Source: RXIX01 sp003989075
GTDB taxonomy: Bacteria; Pseudomonadota; Gammaproteobacteria; Competibacterales; Competibacteraceae
NCBI GenBank assembly: GCA_029780415.1
Contig: JAKOYN010000019.1
Coordinates: 1-64,000, forward strand
Direction: 5' to 3'
Length of the DNA: 64,000 bases
A program made the translations under genes and the position numbers. Positions 16,400 through 25,092 of the stretch are shown here, piece by piece. Numbering within the stretch: the stretch's first letter is position 1; each line of letters begins with the position of its first letter. Under the pieces are notes generated by a model, which worked only from the letters and a program-made list of their open reading frames with translations, did no database searches and was not told the origin of the DNA.

Positions 16400-17101
16400 A
16401 TGACCACCGTGCTGCTGGTTGACGACGATATTGAGCTGAGCGGCATGCTCAAGGAGTATCTGGAACGGGAAGGCTTCGCCGCGACGACGGTCGGCGATGG
16501 CGAAAGCGGCGTTACCGAGGCCCTGTCCGGGCGCTATGCGATCGTGGTGCTCGATGTGATGATGCCGTACCTTAACGGCATCGAAGCGCTGCGCCGCATC
16601 CGCATGCACAGCCGCATCCCGGTGCTGATGCTCACCGCCAAGGGTGAGGACATCGATCGTATCGTCGGCCTGGAACTGGGCGCCGATGACTATGTACCCA
16701 AGCCCTGCACACCGCGCGAACTGGTCGCACGCCTGCGTGCGATCCTGCGGCGCGGCAGTGCTGCGCTGGCAGCACCCGTGTTGACCGAGCCGCTCGTGGT
16801 TGGCCCGCTGACGCTGTGGCCGGCACAGCGCCGCGCTGAATGGGCTGGGCGAGCACTGGAACTGACCAGCACCGAGTTCAACCTGCTGCAAACCCTGCTG
16901 CGCCATGCCGGACGGGTGGTCAGCAAGGCGGAACTGTCCGAACAGGGCCTGGGCCGGCCATTGGCGCGCTTTGATCGCAGTATCGACGTGCACATGAGCA
17001 GCATCCGCCAGAAACTGGACATGCACAGCGCTGACCGTGCCTGGATTCAGACGGTGCGCGGCATTGGCTATCAGTTCGTTCTGGATGTGCGCCATGAATG
17101 A
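16400..17101 (+). CDS. OmpR-family response regulator (CpxR-like)
   Basis: This 233-aa regulator has a receiver domain with phosphoacceptor D52 (VVLDVMMP) and K102 region DDYVPKPCTPRELVARLRA. The winged-helix domain has ELTSTEFNLLQTLLRHAG and ends IQTVRGIGYQFVLD. The overall pattern and its pairing with a CpxA-like kinase suggest an envelope-stress type system, although the naming is by resemblance only. It overlaps the kinase gene by 8 bp. The gap 16199-16399 upstream, shared with the divergent flavoprotein gene, must hold both promoters, though I could not define either. Confidence 0.92.
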   Translation: MTTVLLVDDDIELSGMLKEYLEREGFAATTVGDGESGVTEALSGRYAIVVLDVMMPYLNGIEALRRIRMHSRIPVLMLTAKGEDIDRIVGLELGADDYVPKPCTPRELVARLRAILRRGSAALAAPVLTEPLVVGPLTLWPAQRRAEWAGRALELTSTEFNLLQTLLRHAGRVVSKAELSEQGLGRPLARFDRSIDVHMSSIRQKLDMHSADRAWIQTVRGIGYQFVLDVRHE

Positions 17102-18557
17102 GCCACTGGCCGGCACAGCACACGCTCGGGCGGCACGCTGGCAATGGCCGATACGATCTGCCCTGCGCCGACTGGCGACGCTGGCCCGGCCCATCCTGAA
17201 GGCGCTGAACGGGGGGCGGCTGTTCTGGAAATTTCTGCTCGCCTTCTGGCTGACCTTGTTATTGGTGGGGGTTGGCGTGGGTACGGCGGTGTGGCTGCGC
17301 CAGCAGGCCGTGGTCGAATACCAGCAGGACCTGGCCGATGGCCCGCGGATTCTGTTCATGCTGGATTCGACCGTGGCCACCCTGCGCCACGGTGGCCTGG
17401 GCGCGCTGCGTGAATTGCTGAATGCCTGGCAGCAGCGCAGCGGCGCCCATGTGTTCGTGGTCGATGACGCCGGGCAGGAATTGCTCGGGCGTGCGGTGCC
17501 GACTGGAACGCTGGCTCTGGCCCGCCGGCGCGTGGATGAGCACACACTGCCGGGGAGTGCCCGTGAGATGACGGTCGGCGGTCGGCAGTATCTGTTTTTC
17601 GTCCCGGCCCGGGGCAGCACGCTCGACAACCGGCTGGCTTATCCGGCATCGCCGCTGTTACCGATTGGCATGGGTCTGCTGGCCAGCCTGATCTGCAGCG
17701 CTCTGCTGGCCTGGTATCTGTCCCGGCCCCTGCGCCATCTGCGTGAAGCGTTCGCGGCCCTGGCCGCTGGCCAGTTCGACACCCGGGTGGGACTGCGCAT
17801 GCGGGGCCGCCGTGATGAGATCGCCGATCTCGGCCGCGATTTCGATCACATGGCCGAGCATCTGCAGAGCCTGATCGGTTCGCAGCGCCGCCTGCTGCAT
17901 ATCGTCTCGCACGAACTGCGCTCGCCACTGGCGCGCCTGCATGCGGCCATTGGCCTGGCTCGCCAGCAGCCGGAACAGCGTGAAGCATCGCTGGAGCGCA
18001 TCGAGCGTGAGGCCGGCCGCCTGGATACCCTGGTGGGTGAACTGCTGACGCTGTCGCGGCTGGAAGCGGGTGTCAGCGGTCCGCTCGATCAGTATGTCGA
18101 CCTGGTGGAACTGGTGGAAGGCATCGCCGAGGATGCCCGCTTCGAGGCCGAAGCCAGCGGGCGGGCGCTGTGCTTTTGCGGCGCGGGTGAGGCAGTGGTC
18201 AAGGCGCGCGCCGAGTTGTTGTATCGGGCGATCGAAAACGTAGTGCGCAATGCGGTCAAGTACACCGCACCAGGCACCACAGTCGAGGTGACGGTCGAAC
18301 CACTGCCCGCTGCGGGATGGCTGGGCATCACGGTCGATGATCGCGGTCCCGGCATCCCGGAACATGAGCTGGAAGCGGTGTTCGAGCCGTTCTATCGCAG
18401 CGAAACCAGCCCGGCGACGCGCGGTTTCGGTCTCGGGCTGGCCATTGCCCGGCGGGCCATTCTCGCCCACGGCGGCACCATCCAGGCGTGCAATCGCCCG
18501 GATGGCGGCCTGCGGGTTGCCATCCGGCTGGCGTTGCCGCTGATCGAGAAAGCGTGA
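17094..18557 (+). CDS. Sensor histidine kinase (CpxA-like)
   Basis: This is a 487-aa inner-membrane kinase partnered with the regulator it overlaps by 8 bp. It has a basic N-terminus of about 40 residues, transmembrane helix 46-68, a periplasmic sensor of about 115 residues and helix 185-207. A HAMP region (LSRPLRHLREAFAALAAGQFDTRV) precedes HisKA with H273 in IVSHELRSP and an HATPase domain (NVVRNAVKYTAP, DRGPGIP, GFGLGLAIA). ATG 17094 is chosen; an upstream in-frame ATG at 17037 would lie inside the regulator gene. The signal is unknown; misfolded envelope protein is the family precedent. Confidence 0.92.
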   Translation: MNEPLAGTAHARAARWQWPIRSALRRLATLARPILKALNGGRLFWKFLLAFWLTLLLVGVGVGTAVWLRQQAVVEYQQDLADGPRILFMLDSTVATLRHGGLGALRELLNAWQQRSGAHVFVVDDAGQELLGRAVPTGTLALARRRVDEHTLPGSAREMTVGGRQYLFFVPARGSTLDNRLAYPASPLLPIGMGLLASLICSALLAWYLSRPLRHLREAFAALAAGQFDTRVGLRMRGRRDEIADLGRDFDHMAEHLQSLIGSQRRLLHIVSHELRSPLARLHAAIGLARQQPEQREASLERIEREAGRLDTLVGELLTLSRLEAGVSGPLDQYVDLVELVEGIAEDARFEAEASGRALCFCGAGEAVVKARAELLYRAIENVVRNAVKYTAPGTTVEVTVEPLPAAGWLGITVDDRGPGIPEHELEAVFEPFYRSETSPATRGFGLGLAIARRAILAHGGTIQACNRPDGGLRVAIRLALPLIEKA

Positions 18558-18606
18558 TTCCCAGCAGCAGCGGCCCTGTCCAGCAGCGCCAGCCGCTGCG
18601 TCAGTA

Positions 18607-21024
18607 TTAGCGGATGCGCCGCCACAACAGGGCGTGGCTGACGATGTACTGATACTTGCGGGCGTGCTCGCGGATCAGCAGCGGTTCCTCATCCTCGCGC
18701 AGCAGTTCAAAGCCCTCGGCGACCAGTAGCGCCTTGAGTGCTGCCGCGCTGCTGACCGGCTGCCCATCGCGCAGACAGCCACCCAGCCAGGCATCCGGCG
18801 GAGTGAACTGTTCCAGCCAGCTGTACGGCGAGAACAGCGCCAGCAAACCGCCGGGCCGTACCAGACCGCGTGGACCGCCAAGCCGGCCGAGCAGCGCTTT
18901 CGGGCTGGGCAGACGGCACAGCAGATTGGCCAGCAGCACCGCATCGAAATCAACCAGTTCCGCCGGCAGCGAACAGGCATCGGCCTGACGGAAGGCGACC
19001 CGTGTCCGGTCGATGGCCGGGTCGATCATCGCATTCACGGTCGCACCCAGTTGGCCCTCGTCCTTGCGGAAATAGCGCAGTTCGCCTTCGCGGCGCAGCA
19101 CGTTGGCGGCGTCAATGAAGGCACGACTGAGATCAACGCCCAGCACCTCGCCATAGCCGCGCGCCAGTTCAAAACTGGAGCGGCCCACCGCACAGCCGAT
19201 GTCCAGGGCGCGGCCGGTCGGTGCATCGTATTCGCGGGCGGCATCAAGCAGCCAGCGCGCGCAGCGCAGCGGAAATTCGACTGCGGCGCGTGGCCCAAAG
19301 GCATAGGGCATCTGCTCGGCGGGCGCACCGTAGTGCAGCAGCAGATATTCATTAAGCACCTGCGGATCCTCGTAAACCTGACCCGCCGCGCCGGCCTGAT
19401 CAAGCCGCACCGCGCCGCCATCACCCGCGCTTTGCACCCAGCGGAACCCGGCGTGCTGGTAAAAATGCGGGCGGAAGTGGAAACGCGCCCAGATGCTGGC
19501 CTCGTCACCGGTCGAGACCCAGGAGCCGCCGAGCATCATCTGGTGCTGACCGTCATAGCAGGGTGAGCTGAAATCGTCGTAATAGGGATGGACCCGGGCG
19601 CCGGGCAGCGGATTGAAATGATCCTCCAGCCATTGCCAGACGTTACCAAACACGTCGTGGAAACCGGCCCCGGCAGGTGCACCGGCATGCACCGGACAGG
19701 AGGACCCGTGCGCCAGATTCAGATTCCAGCCGTACTCATGCCCCAGGGTAACGCCATCGCATTGCATCACCGGATCGGCGACAACGCCCAGGCTGCGCGC
19801 CCGGCGCTGCTGATCGCCGCGCAGCGCCTGATGCTCGGCTTCGCTGGGCAGGCGATAGGGCACCCCTTCCTGAGCGCTGCGCCAGGCGCAATAGGCCCGG
19901 GCCTCGTGATAGTTGACCTCGACCGGCCAATCCCAGGGCATATCGATGACTTCGAACAGGGTGCGCAGCTTGAAGCGGTGCAGGCCGGCCGGACCATCCG
20001 GCACCCAGAAGGTCGGCCACTTGATATTGCGAAAGCCGCGCCATTCCCAGCCGGTCTCCGACCAGCAGGCGCGCTCACGGTAACCGCCAGCGACCACGAA
20101 GGCGTGAAATTCGCCATTGCTGACCAGATAGCGGCTGGCCTGAAACGGCTGCAGCGTCGTCTCGCGCTGACCGTATTCGTTATCCCAACCGTAGGAGGGC
20201 CAATTGACCGGCTTGCCCAGGGTCACGGTCTGGGCGAGCACGGCAAGGGCAGCGTTGTCGGGAAAGTCCCGGCCAGGCTGCGGCGGGAAAACCGTGGCCG
20301 GACGTGCCGCCGATGGATGCAGGGCCGGCCAGGCGGTGGGCCGCTGCACCTGCTCCAGCGGCAATTCATGGATCAGCATCGCCGAGGTTTCCAGATGGAT
20401 GCGCTCATGCTCAAAGCCCATGAACAGCGCCCACAGAGGCTGATCCTGGGTGATCGGCGCATGACCAGCGGCCAGTCCGGGATGGGTTTCGATCACGCCG
20501 CGCACGGTGCGATAGACCTGCTGGCGGTAGGCATGCACCGCGCCAATCTCCGGCCAGAGCATCTCGTTCTTGGACATGTCGTCCCAGCGCATTTCATCGA
20601 CGCCGGTTTCGAACAGCCGTTCAAAGTCGACATTCAGCGGCTGCTCGATCAGGCCGGCGACGCGCAGCTTGTTGATGTACAGCGCCGGCGGATGCCCGTA
20701 GTAGAAGATCATCGGATGGCGCAGATGATGATAGGGCGGGCGAAAAAAAGCTTCCTCGCCGCGCAGGCCGGCGAACAGGATTTCGGTTAATGTCCAAGTA
20801 TTGTCGAAATAATCCAGAACCTGTTCGCGACTGCAGGTCGCCAGATCGGGCAACGGCAGCGCGGTAAACGTGCCATCAGCCTGGCGACCAGGGCAATCAT
20901 CCGGCATACATCCCGTCCACCAGGCAGCCGGACGAGCGCCTACCAGCTCGATAAACGGCTTACCACGCAGATTTTTCCGCCAGAACTCAGCGGTGTGTTC
21001 CCCCATCTTGCTCGCAACTGACAT
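18607..21024 (-). CDS. ovoA: 5-histidylcysteine sulfoxide synthase (ovothiol biosynthesis)
   Basis: This is an 805-aa non-heme iron enzyme that joins cysteine and histidine with oxygen to form 5-histidylcysteine sulfoxide, the first step to ovothiol A. The N-terminal DinB-like domain carries the iron ligands H111 (YYGHPP) and the H-x3-H pair H206/H210 (FEHERIHLE). A formylglycine-generating-enzyme-like domain follows (FGNVWQWLEDHF; GGSWVSTGDEAS). The C-terminus is an S-adenosylmethionine methyltransferase domain (LDIGCAVGRSSFELAR), as in OvoA but not EgtB. ATG 21024 has GAGGGAG 7 nt upstream, better placed than ATG 21030. No PLP-dependent OvoB lyase is nearby, so the second step must be encoded elsewhere. 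Confidence 0.93.
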   Translation of the reverse strand: MSVASKMGEHTAEFWRKNLRGKPFIELVGARPAAWWTGCMPDDCPGRQADGTFTALPLPDLATCSREQVLDYFDNTWTLTEILFAGLRGEEAFFRPPYHHLRHPMIFYYGHPPALYINKLRVAGLIEQPLNVDFERLFETGVDEMRWDDMSKNEMLWPEIGAVHAYRQQVYRTVRGVIETHPGLAAGHAPITQDQPLWALFMGFEHERIHLETSAMLIHELPLEQVQRPTAWPALHPSAARPATVFPPQPGRDFPDNAALAVLAQTVTLGKPVNWPSYGWDNEYGQRETTLQPFQASRYLVSNGEFHAFVVAGGYRERACWSETGWEWRGFRNIKWPTFWVPDGPAGLHRFKLRTLFEVIDMPWDWPVEVNYHEARAYCAWRSAQEGVPYRLPSEAEHQALRGDQQRRARSLGVVADPVMQCDGVTLGHEYGWNLNLAHGSSCPVHAGAPAGAGFHDVFGNVWQWLEDHFNPLPGARVHPYYDDFSSPCYDGQHQMMLGGSWVSTGDEASIWARFHFRPHFYQHAGFRWVQSAGDGGAVRLDQAGAAGQVYEDPQVLNEYLLLHYGAPAEQMPYAFGPRAAVEFPLRCARWLLDAAREYDAPTGRALDIGCAVGRSSFELARGYGEVLGVDLSRAFIDAANVLRREGELRYFRKDEGQLGATVNAMIDPAIDRTRVAFRQADACSLPAELVDFDAVLLANLLCRLPSPKALLGRLGGPRGLVRPGGLLALFSPYSWLEQFTPPDAWLGGCLRDGQPVSSAAALKALLVAEGFELLREDEEPLLIREHARKYQYIVSHALLWRRIR

Positions 21025-21161
21025 AACCATGCTCCCTCTTCATCGATCGGCGTCGGTAACGGCTGGCGGCCGCTCCACATATTGTACAAGGTCTATACAT
21101 TACATGAAAACCGGACCTTTGGAAGAACGATTTCGCGCCAGGGTTCCCATGCTGCCTGCGA

Positions 21162-22493
21162 TCAGCGAACAGGATGGTGCTCAGTACCCGCTGCTGCTTC
21201 GGGCAGCGCATCCGTTTCAGTCGATGCCGCTGCTTCGGGCAGCGCATCCGTTTCAGTCGATGCCACCGTTTCGGGTGGCGCTTCGGCCGGGGTCGCGGGC
21301 AACCCGTGAGTGTTCAGCAAGGCCCGGGCCTCGCCAAGATGCCAGGCGACACTGTCCAGATCACTGTGCGACTTGTGCACCCAGGCATCGCCCCAGTAGA
21401 AATTGCAACTGGTCTCGGCGCGCAGCAGATGCCAATGCGCCTCATCCAGCACCCGAGCCAGTTCCGGATCGCGATCACGCGCGCGCGCCGCCGTTTTGAC
21501 CACGGCGTGGAATTCGCGGCTGAGATCATGGACGCGCACCATGGTGTCGCGCTGCGCCCAGGAACCTTGCCACTGGTGAAAATCCCAGCCATGGTGGGCA
21601 TCGGTGTTCCAGGCACCACGCCGTACCGTCACCTGCCCATGCGCACCAAAGCGATCCAGATACTCGTTGATGAAGGTCGGGCGCATATTCGAATGGCCGG
21701 CGCGAATTTCATGCAGCGCCTCGTGATAGAAATAGGTCCAGAAATTGGATTTCTCGCTGACATTGCGAAACCAGCCGCCGTTATCGCCATCGGTGGCAGT
21801 CGTCACCAGCGGCGGAAAATCACACCACTTGGTGCGCTCGTGCAGCTCGTGATAGAACCAGCCGTAATCCATGCCGGAAAGCTGCGCATCGGACAGTTCG
21901 CGATCGCGGACGATGATCACCATCTGCTCGCCGCCGTATTCGGCGATATGCGGCCGATAGCGCAGCTCCTGCCAATCCATATCGTCAACCGGATCAACAT
22001 ATTCGCAATCGACCATCACATAGCGATAGCCGGCGCGCTTCAGGTGCGGAATCAGACGCATGTCAAAACCCATTTCCGGCGGCCAGAAGCCATTGAAACG
22101 GTTGCGCCAGAACAGGTGGCGGGCAATGGCCTGCCAGCGGCGGATCTGCTCATCCCAGTCGGCTTCCGGAATCAGCGCCATGACCGGATGGTAATAACCG
22201 GTGCCGAGAATCTCGAACAGGCTTTCATTTTGCAGATGCCAGAGCACCTTGCCGCAATCGACGATCCCGTACACGCGCTCCTGAAAGGCCGGATTGGACA
22301 AGGTCTCCAGCAGCGTCCCGGACAGGGACAGATGCACACGGGCAATATCCTGATAATCCCAGAGCGCTCGTGGCATGCGATCGTAGGCGAACAGGATTTC
22401 CCGCGCCTCCCATTCGTGATGGTCAAGCAGATAATCGAGATTGCTCGGCGGCTGGTGCATATTCAGCACCAAAGCGTGATAAATCTCCTGCAT
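21162..22493 (-). CDS. Glycoside hydrolase family 57 protein
   Basis: This 443-aa protein shows GH57 hallmarks: LNMHQPPSNLDYLL near the N-terminus, FNGFWPPEMGFD around residue 130, and TTATDGDNGGWF and NTDAHHGWDFHQWQGSW further on. Family members act on alpha-glucans (amylase, pullulanase, branching, transferase). There is no signal peptide, so it probably works on cytoplasmic glycogen. ATG 22493 has GAGGAG about 8 nt upstream. The last 35 residues are a low-complexity Ala/Glu/Thr tail with a duplicated 12-residue unit, absent from typical members and probably a disordered extension. Linkage specificity cannot be assigned. Confidence 0.88.
   Translation of the reverse strand: MQEIYHALVLNMHQPPSNLDYLLDHHEWEAREILFAYDRMPRALWDYQDIARVHLSLSGTLLETLSNPAFQERVYGIVDCGKVLWHLQNESLFEILGTGYYHPVMALIPEADWDEQIRRWQAIARHLFWRNRFNGFWPPEMGFDMRLIPHLKRAGYRYVMVDCEYVDPVDDMDWQELRYRPHIAEYGGEQMVIIVRDRELSDAQLSGMDYGWFYHELHERTKWCDFPPLVTTATDGDNGGWFRNVSEKSNFWTYFYHEALHEIRAGHSNMRPTFINEYLDRFGAHGQVTVRRGAWNTDAHHGWDFHQWQGSWAQRDTMVRVHDLSREFHAVVKTAARARDRDPELARVLDEAHWHLLRAETSCNFYWGDAWVHKSHSDLDSVAWHLGEARALLNTHGLPATPAEAPPETVASTETDALPEAAASTETDALPEAAAGTEHHPVR
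21194..21265. repeat. 36-bp tandem repeat in the 3' end of the GH57 gene
   Basis: Two identical 36-bp units, apart from the last base, start at 21194 and 21230; a degenerate third begins at 21266. They encode the 12-residue unit ASTETDALPEAA in the C-terminal tail. The unit length is a multiple of three, so copy-number change would keep the frame. Confidence 0.85.
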
Positions 22494-22624
22494 CGCGCGT
22501 CTCCTCGTAATGGTGATTTGTTCTGTGGACGATAGCGCATGGCCGTGAATTCCCCGCTTTATCGCGAGGGTTTGAGCTGTTAATCATATCAGGGCAGGCG
22601 CGTCCCGGCGGTCTTTCGCGCGGT

Positions 22625-23959
22625 TCAGGTCGCCAACGGGCGGCGCGTCAACTGCACGTGCAGCGGCGTGTTGATGTGCATGCCCTGCTGCGGCATGGCC
22701 ACGGTGATGCCGTGCTCGCGGAACAGATCCCAGATTTCCAGACGCACATCACTGGAAATGTTGCGGATGCCATTCTGGGCGTCACGAATCCAGAAGCGCA
22801 GTTCCAGCAGCAGAAAGCCCTCGCCGAAGTCCAGCAGCAGCGCGCGCGGCGCCGGATCCGCCAGCACCCGTGCCGGTCGACCGGCCGCCTCCACCAGCAG
22901 GTCCAGCGCATGGCGCACATCGGTATCGTAGGGAATGCGCACCTGCACCTTGAGTCGCGCCAGATCATTGCGGTGCGACCAGTTGACCACCTGATGGGTG
23001 ATCAGCTCTTCGTTGGGAATCAGATACTCGGTGCCGTCACGGGTTTCCACCGACACATAGCGCGCACCCAGCGAGGCCACCCAACCATAGGTTTCGCCAA
23101 TCTGAATGATATCGCCCGGCTTGATCGACTTGTCCATCAGCAGCATCACGCCGCTGATCAGATTAGAGGTGATTTTCTGCAGGCCAAACCCGATCCCAAC
23201 TCCGATCGCGCCACCAAACAGGGCCAGTGCAGTGAAATCGATACCGGCACCGGCCAACGACGCGACCACCGCCAGGGTAATCAGCCCGCCCTTGAGCAGC
23301 TTGCCAAACAGCACCCGCACCGAAGGCGTCAGGTTCGGCGCATGCTCCAGACGCTGCTCCAGCGCCCGTGACAGCAGCACCGCCGCCCACAGCATGACCC
23401 CGAAATAGAACACGCTCTTGAGCACGGTCAGCAGCGACAGACGTACCTGACCGATGTTGATCGCCAGCCGGTCGAGCACGGCCAGACTCGGTTCCAGCAG
23501 GCCCAGAATGGCCAGCGTAGCGACGCTGTAAGCAGTGATCACCAGCGCCCGCGCCCACACCGGCTCGCGCACCAGCACCGCAAACAGACGAATGGCGATC
23601 CAGGCTGCCAGCAGATGAATGCCAATGCGAATCCAGTGATTCGGCCAGCCAAAGCGCACCGCCACCGACCCGGCAATGCCCAGGCCAATGATCCACAGCA
23701 GCGGAAACAGCAGCGTAGCCAGCACCCGCAGCGCCTGCTGGCCATACACGCTGGCAATACGGGCCTGGATACGCCGGAGCAGCCACGGGTGAATGAAATC
23801 GTAGATCCACCAGGCGGCGCAGCCGCTGCCGATCAGCGCCGGCATCTGCATGGCGGTGTAGACAATATGCTCTGGAGTCAGCAGCTTAGCGCTCAGCCAG
23901 CCCCAGATCATCCGCAGCCAGGTGACAATAAAACCGCTCTCGAAAAAGGGCGTTTCCAT
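22625..23959 (-). CDS. MscS-family mechanosensitive ion channel
   Basis: This is a 444-aa inner-membrane channel that releases solutes on hypo-osmotic shock. It has an N-terminal set of transmembrane helices (about residues 9-215). The pore helix and following beta domain are recognisable: GGAIGVGIGFGLQKITSNLISGVMLLMDKSIKPGDIIQIGETYGWV, then TEYLIPNEELITHQVVNWSH. The pore is richer in Gly than Ala, as in MscS. The length exceeds the 286 aa of E. coli MscS because of extra N-terminal helices, as in YbdG/YnaI-type channels. It is the last gene of the minus-strand block before the divergent signalling operon. Confidence 0.92.
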   Translation of the reverse strand: METPFFESGFIVTWLRMIWGWLSAKLLTPEHIVYTAMQMPALIGSGCAAWWIYDFIHPWLLRRIQARIASVYGQQALRVLATLLFPLLWIIGLGIAGSVAVRFGWPNHWIRIGIHLLAAWIAIRLFAVLVREPVWARALVITAYSVATLAILGLLEPSLAVLDRLAINIGQVRLSLLTVLKSVFYFGVMLWAAVLLSRALEQRLEHAPNLTPSVRVLFGKLLKGGLITLAVVASLAGAGIDFTALALFGGAIGVGIGFGLQKITSNLISGVMLLMDKSIKPGDIIQIGETYGWVASLGARYVSVETRDGTEYLIPNEELITHQVVNWSHRNDLARLKVQVRIPYDTDVRHALDLLVEAAGRPARVLADPAPRALLLDFGEGFLLLELRFWIRDAQNGIRNISSDVRLEIWDLFREHGITVAMPQQGMHINTPLHVQLTRRPLAT

Positions 23960-24197
23960 AAGCCGTGCTCAGGCCACGCCACGCCGGATACCGGCACCGT
24001 CCACCATACCCCACCCCGCTCCGCCCTGCTTTTGCATCACGCACGCTCGCTCCAGCATTGATGACCCGCGTATCAGCCCGAACCGGCAACGCCTTTTTAG
24101 GTTCAGTATCACCTATCCTTAAAACTGACATGTAAAAACCACGTCCTGGCGATCCCCAACCCTCCGACAGCGATCCACCCACAGGTCAACACGGCCC

Positions 24198-25079
24198 ATG
24201 GCAAACACACTTCTTGAGCAGTTCCTGCGCGCGGCCGGCCTTCAACACCTGCGCAGACTGTTCCTCACGACCGGCCTGTTGCTCACGGCAGCGGTCGGTG
24301 CAGCTGAATCGCCTACCGGTCCGGTCTACAGCTTTGGCGTGGTACCGCAGCAGTCAGCGACCGAACTGGCGCGGACCTGGGTGCCGCTGATCAACCTGCT
24401 GCAGGCGAAAAGCGGCCTGCAACTGCGCTTTGCCACCGCTCCCGATATTCCCAGCTTCGAGCGACGGCTGGCAGCGGGCGACTACGATTTCGCCTACATG
24501 AATCCCTATCACTACACCGTGTTTCACCGCCAGCCCGGTTATCAGGTCTTCGCCAGAGAAAAGGACCGCCTGCTCAAGGGCATCGTCGTGGTGCGCAAGG
24601 ATTCACCCTACCAGGCACTCGCCGATCTGCGTGACCAGACCGTGGTCTTCCCGGCGCCGGCATCCTTCGCCGCCACCGTACTGGTGCGGGCCAGTTTCGC
24701 CGGACAGCATATCGCCATCACGCCGAAATTCGTTTCCTCCCATGATTCGGTCTATTTCAACGTGGCGCGAGGCTTCTACCCGGCTGGCGGCGGCGTGATC
24801 CGCACCTTCGAGAACCTCGAACCGGCGACCCGTGACCAGATGCGCATTCTCTGGACCAGCCAGGGCTACACACCGCACGCAATCGCCGCCCACCCGCGTC
24901 TTGCCGCCGGGACGGTCAAACGGCTGCAGGAAGCGATGCTGGCGCTGGACAATGACCCGGACGGGCGGGCGGTCCTCGAAGGCATCGGCTTCAAGGGCAT
25001 CGTCACCGCCGGGGATGCCGACTATGACGCAGTGCGCAACCTGCACCTCGAACTGCTCGAACCGCCGACCGAAAACTAG
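24198..25079 (+). CDS. PhnD-like periplasmic binding protein, first gene of the LOV-kinase operon
   Basis: This 293-aa exported protein has a signal peptide (LRRLFLTTGLLLTAAVGAAES) and a body typical of PhnD/PtxB-type receptors: YSFGVVPQQSATELARTWVPLINLL, DYDFAYMNPYHYTVF, and FVSSHDSVYFNVARGFYPAGGGVIRTFE. Classical members bind phosphonate, phosphite or phosphate for ABC import, but no ABC ATPase or permease is encoded nearby. The next gene, 13 bp downstream, is a transmembrane hybrid kinase, so it more likely presents a ligand to that kinase's periplasmic domain. The ligand is unknown. The 238-bp gap before it should contain the operon promoter, which I could not define. Confidence 0.88.
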   Translation: MANTLLEQFLRAAGLQHLRRLFLTTGLLLTAAVGAAESPTGPVYSFGVVPQQSATELARTWVPLINLLQAKSGLQLRFATAPDIPSFERRLAAGDYDFAYMNPYHYTVFHRQPGYQVFAREKDRLLKGIVVVRKDSPYQALADLRDQTVVFPAPASFAATVLVRASFAGQHIAITPKFVSSHDSVYFNVARGFYPAGGGVIRTFENLEPATRDQMRILWTSQGYTPHAIAAHPRLAAGTVKRLQEAMLALDNDPDGRAVLEGIGFKGIVTAGDADYDAVRNLHLELLEPPTEN

Positions 25080-25092
25080 GGCACCAGGACCG

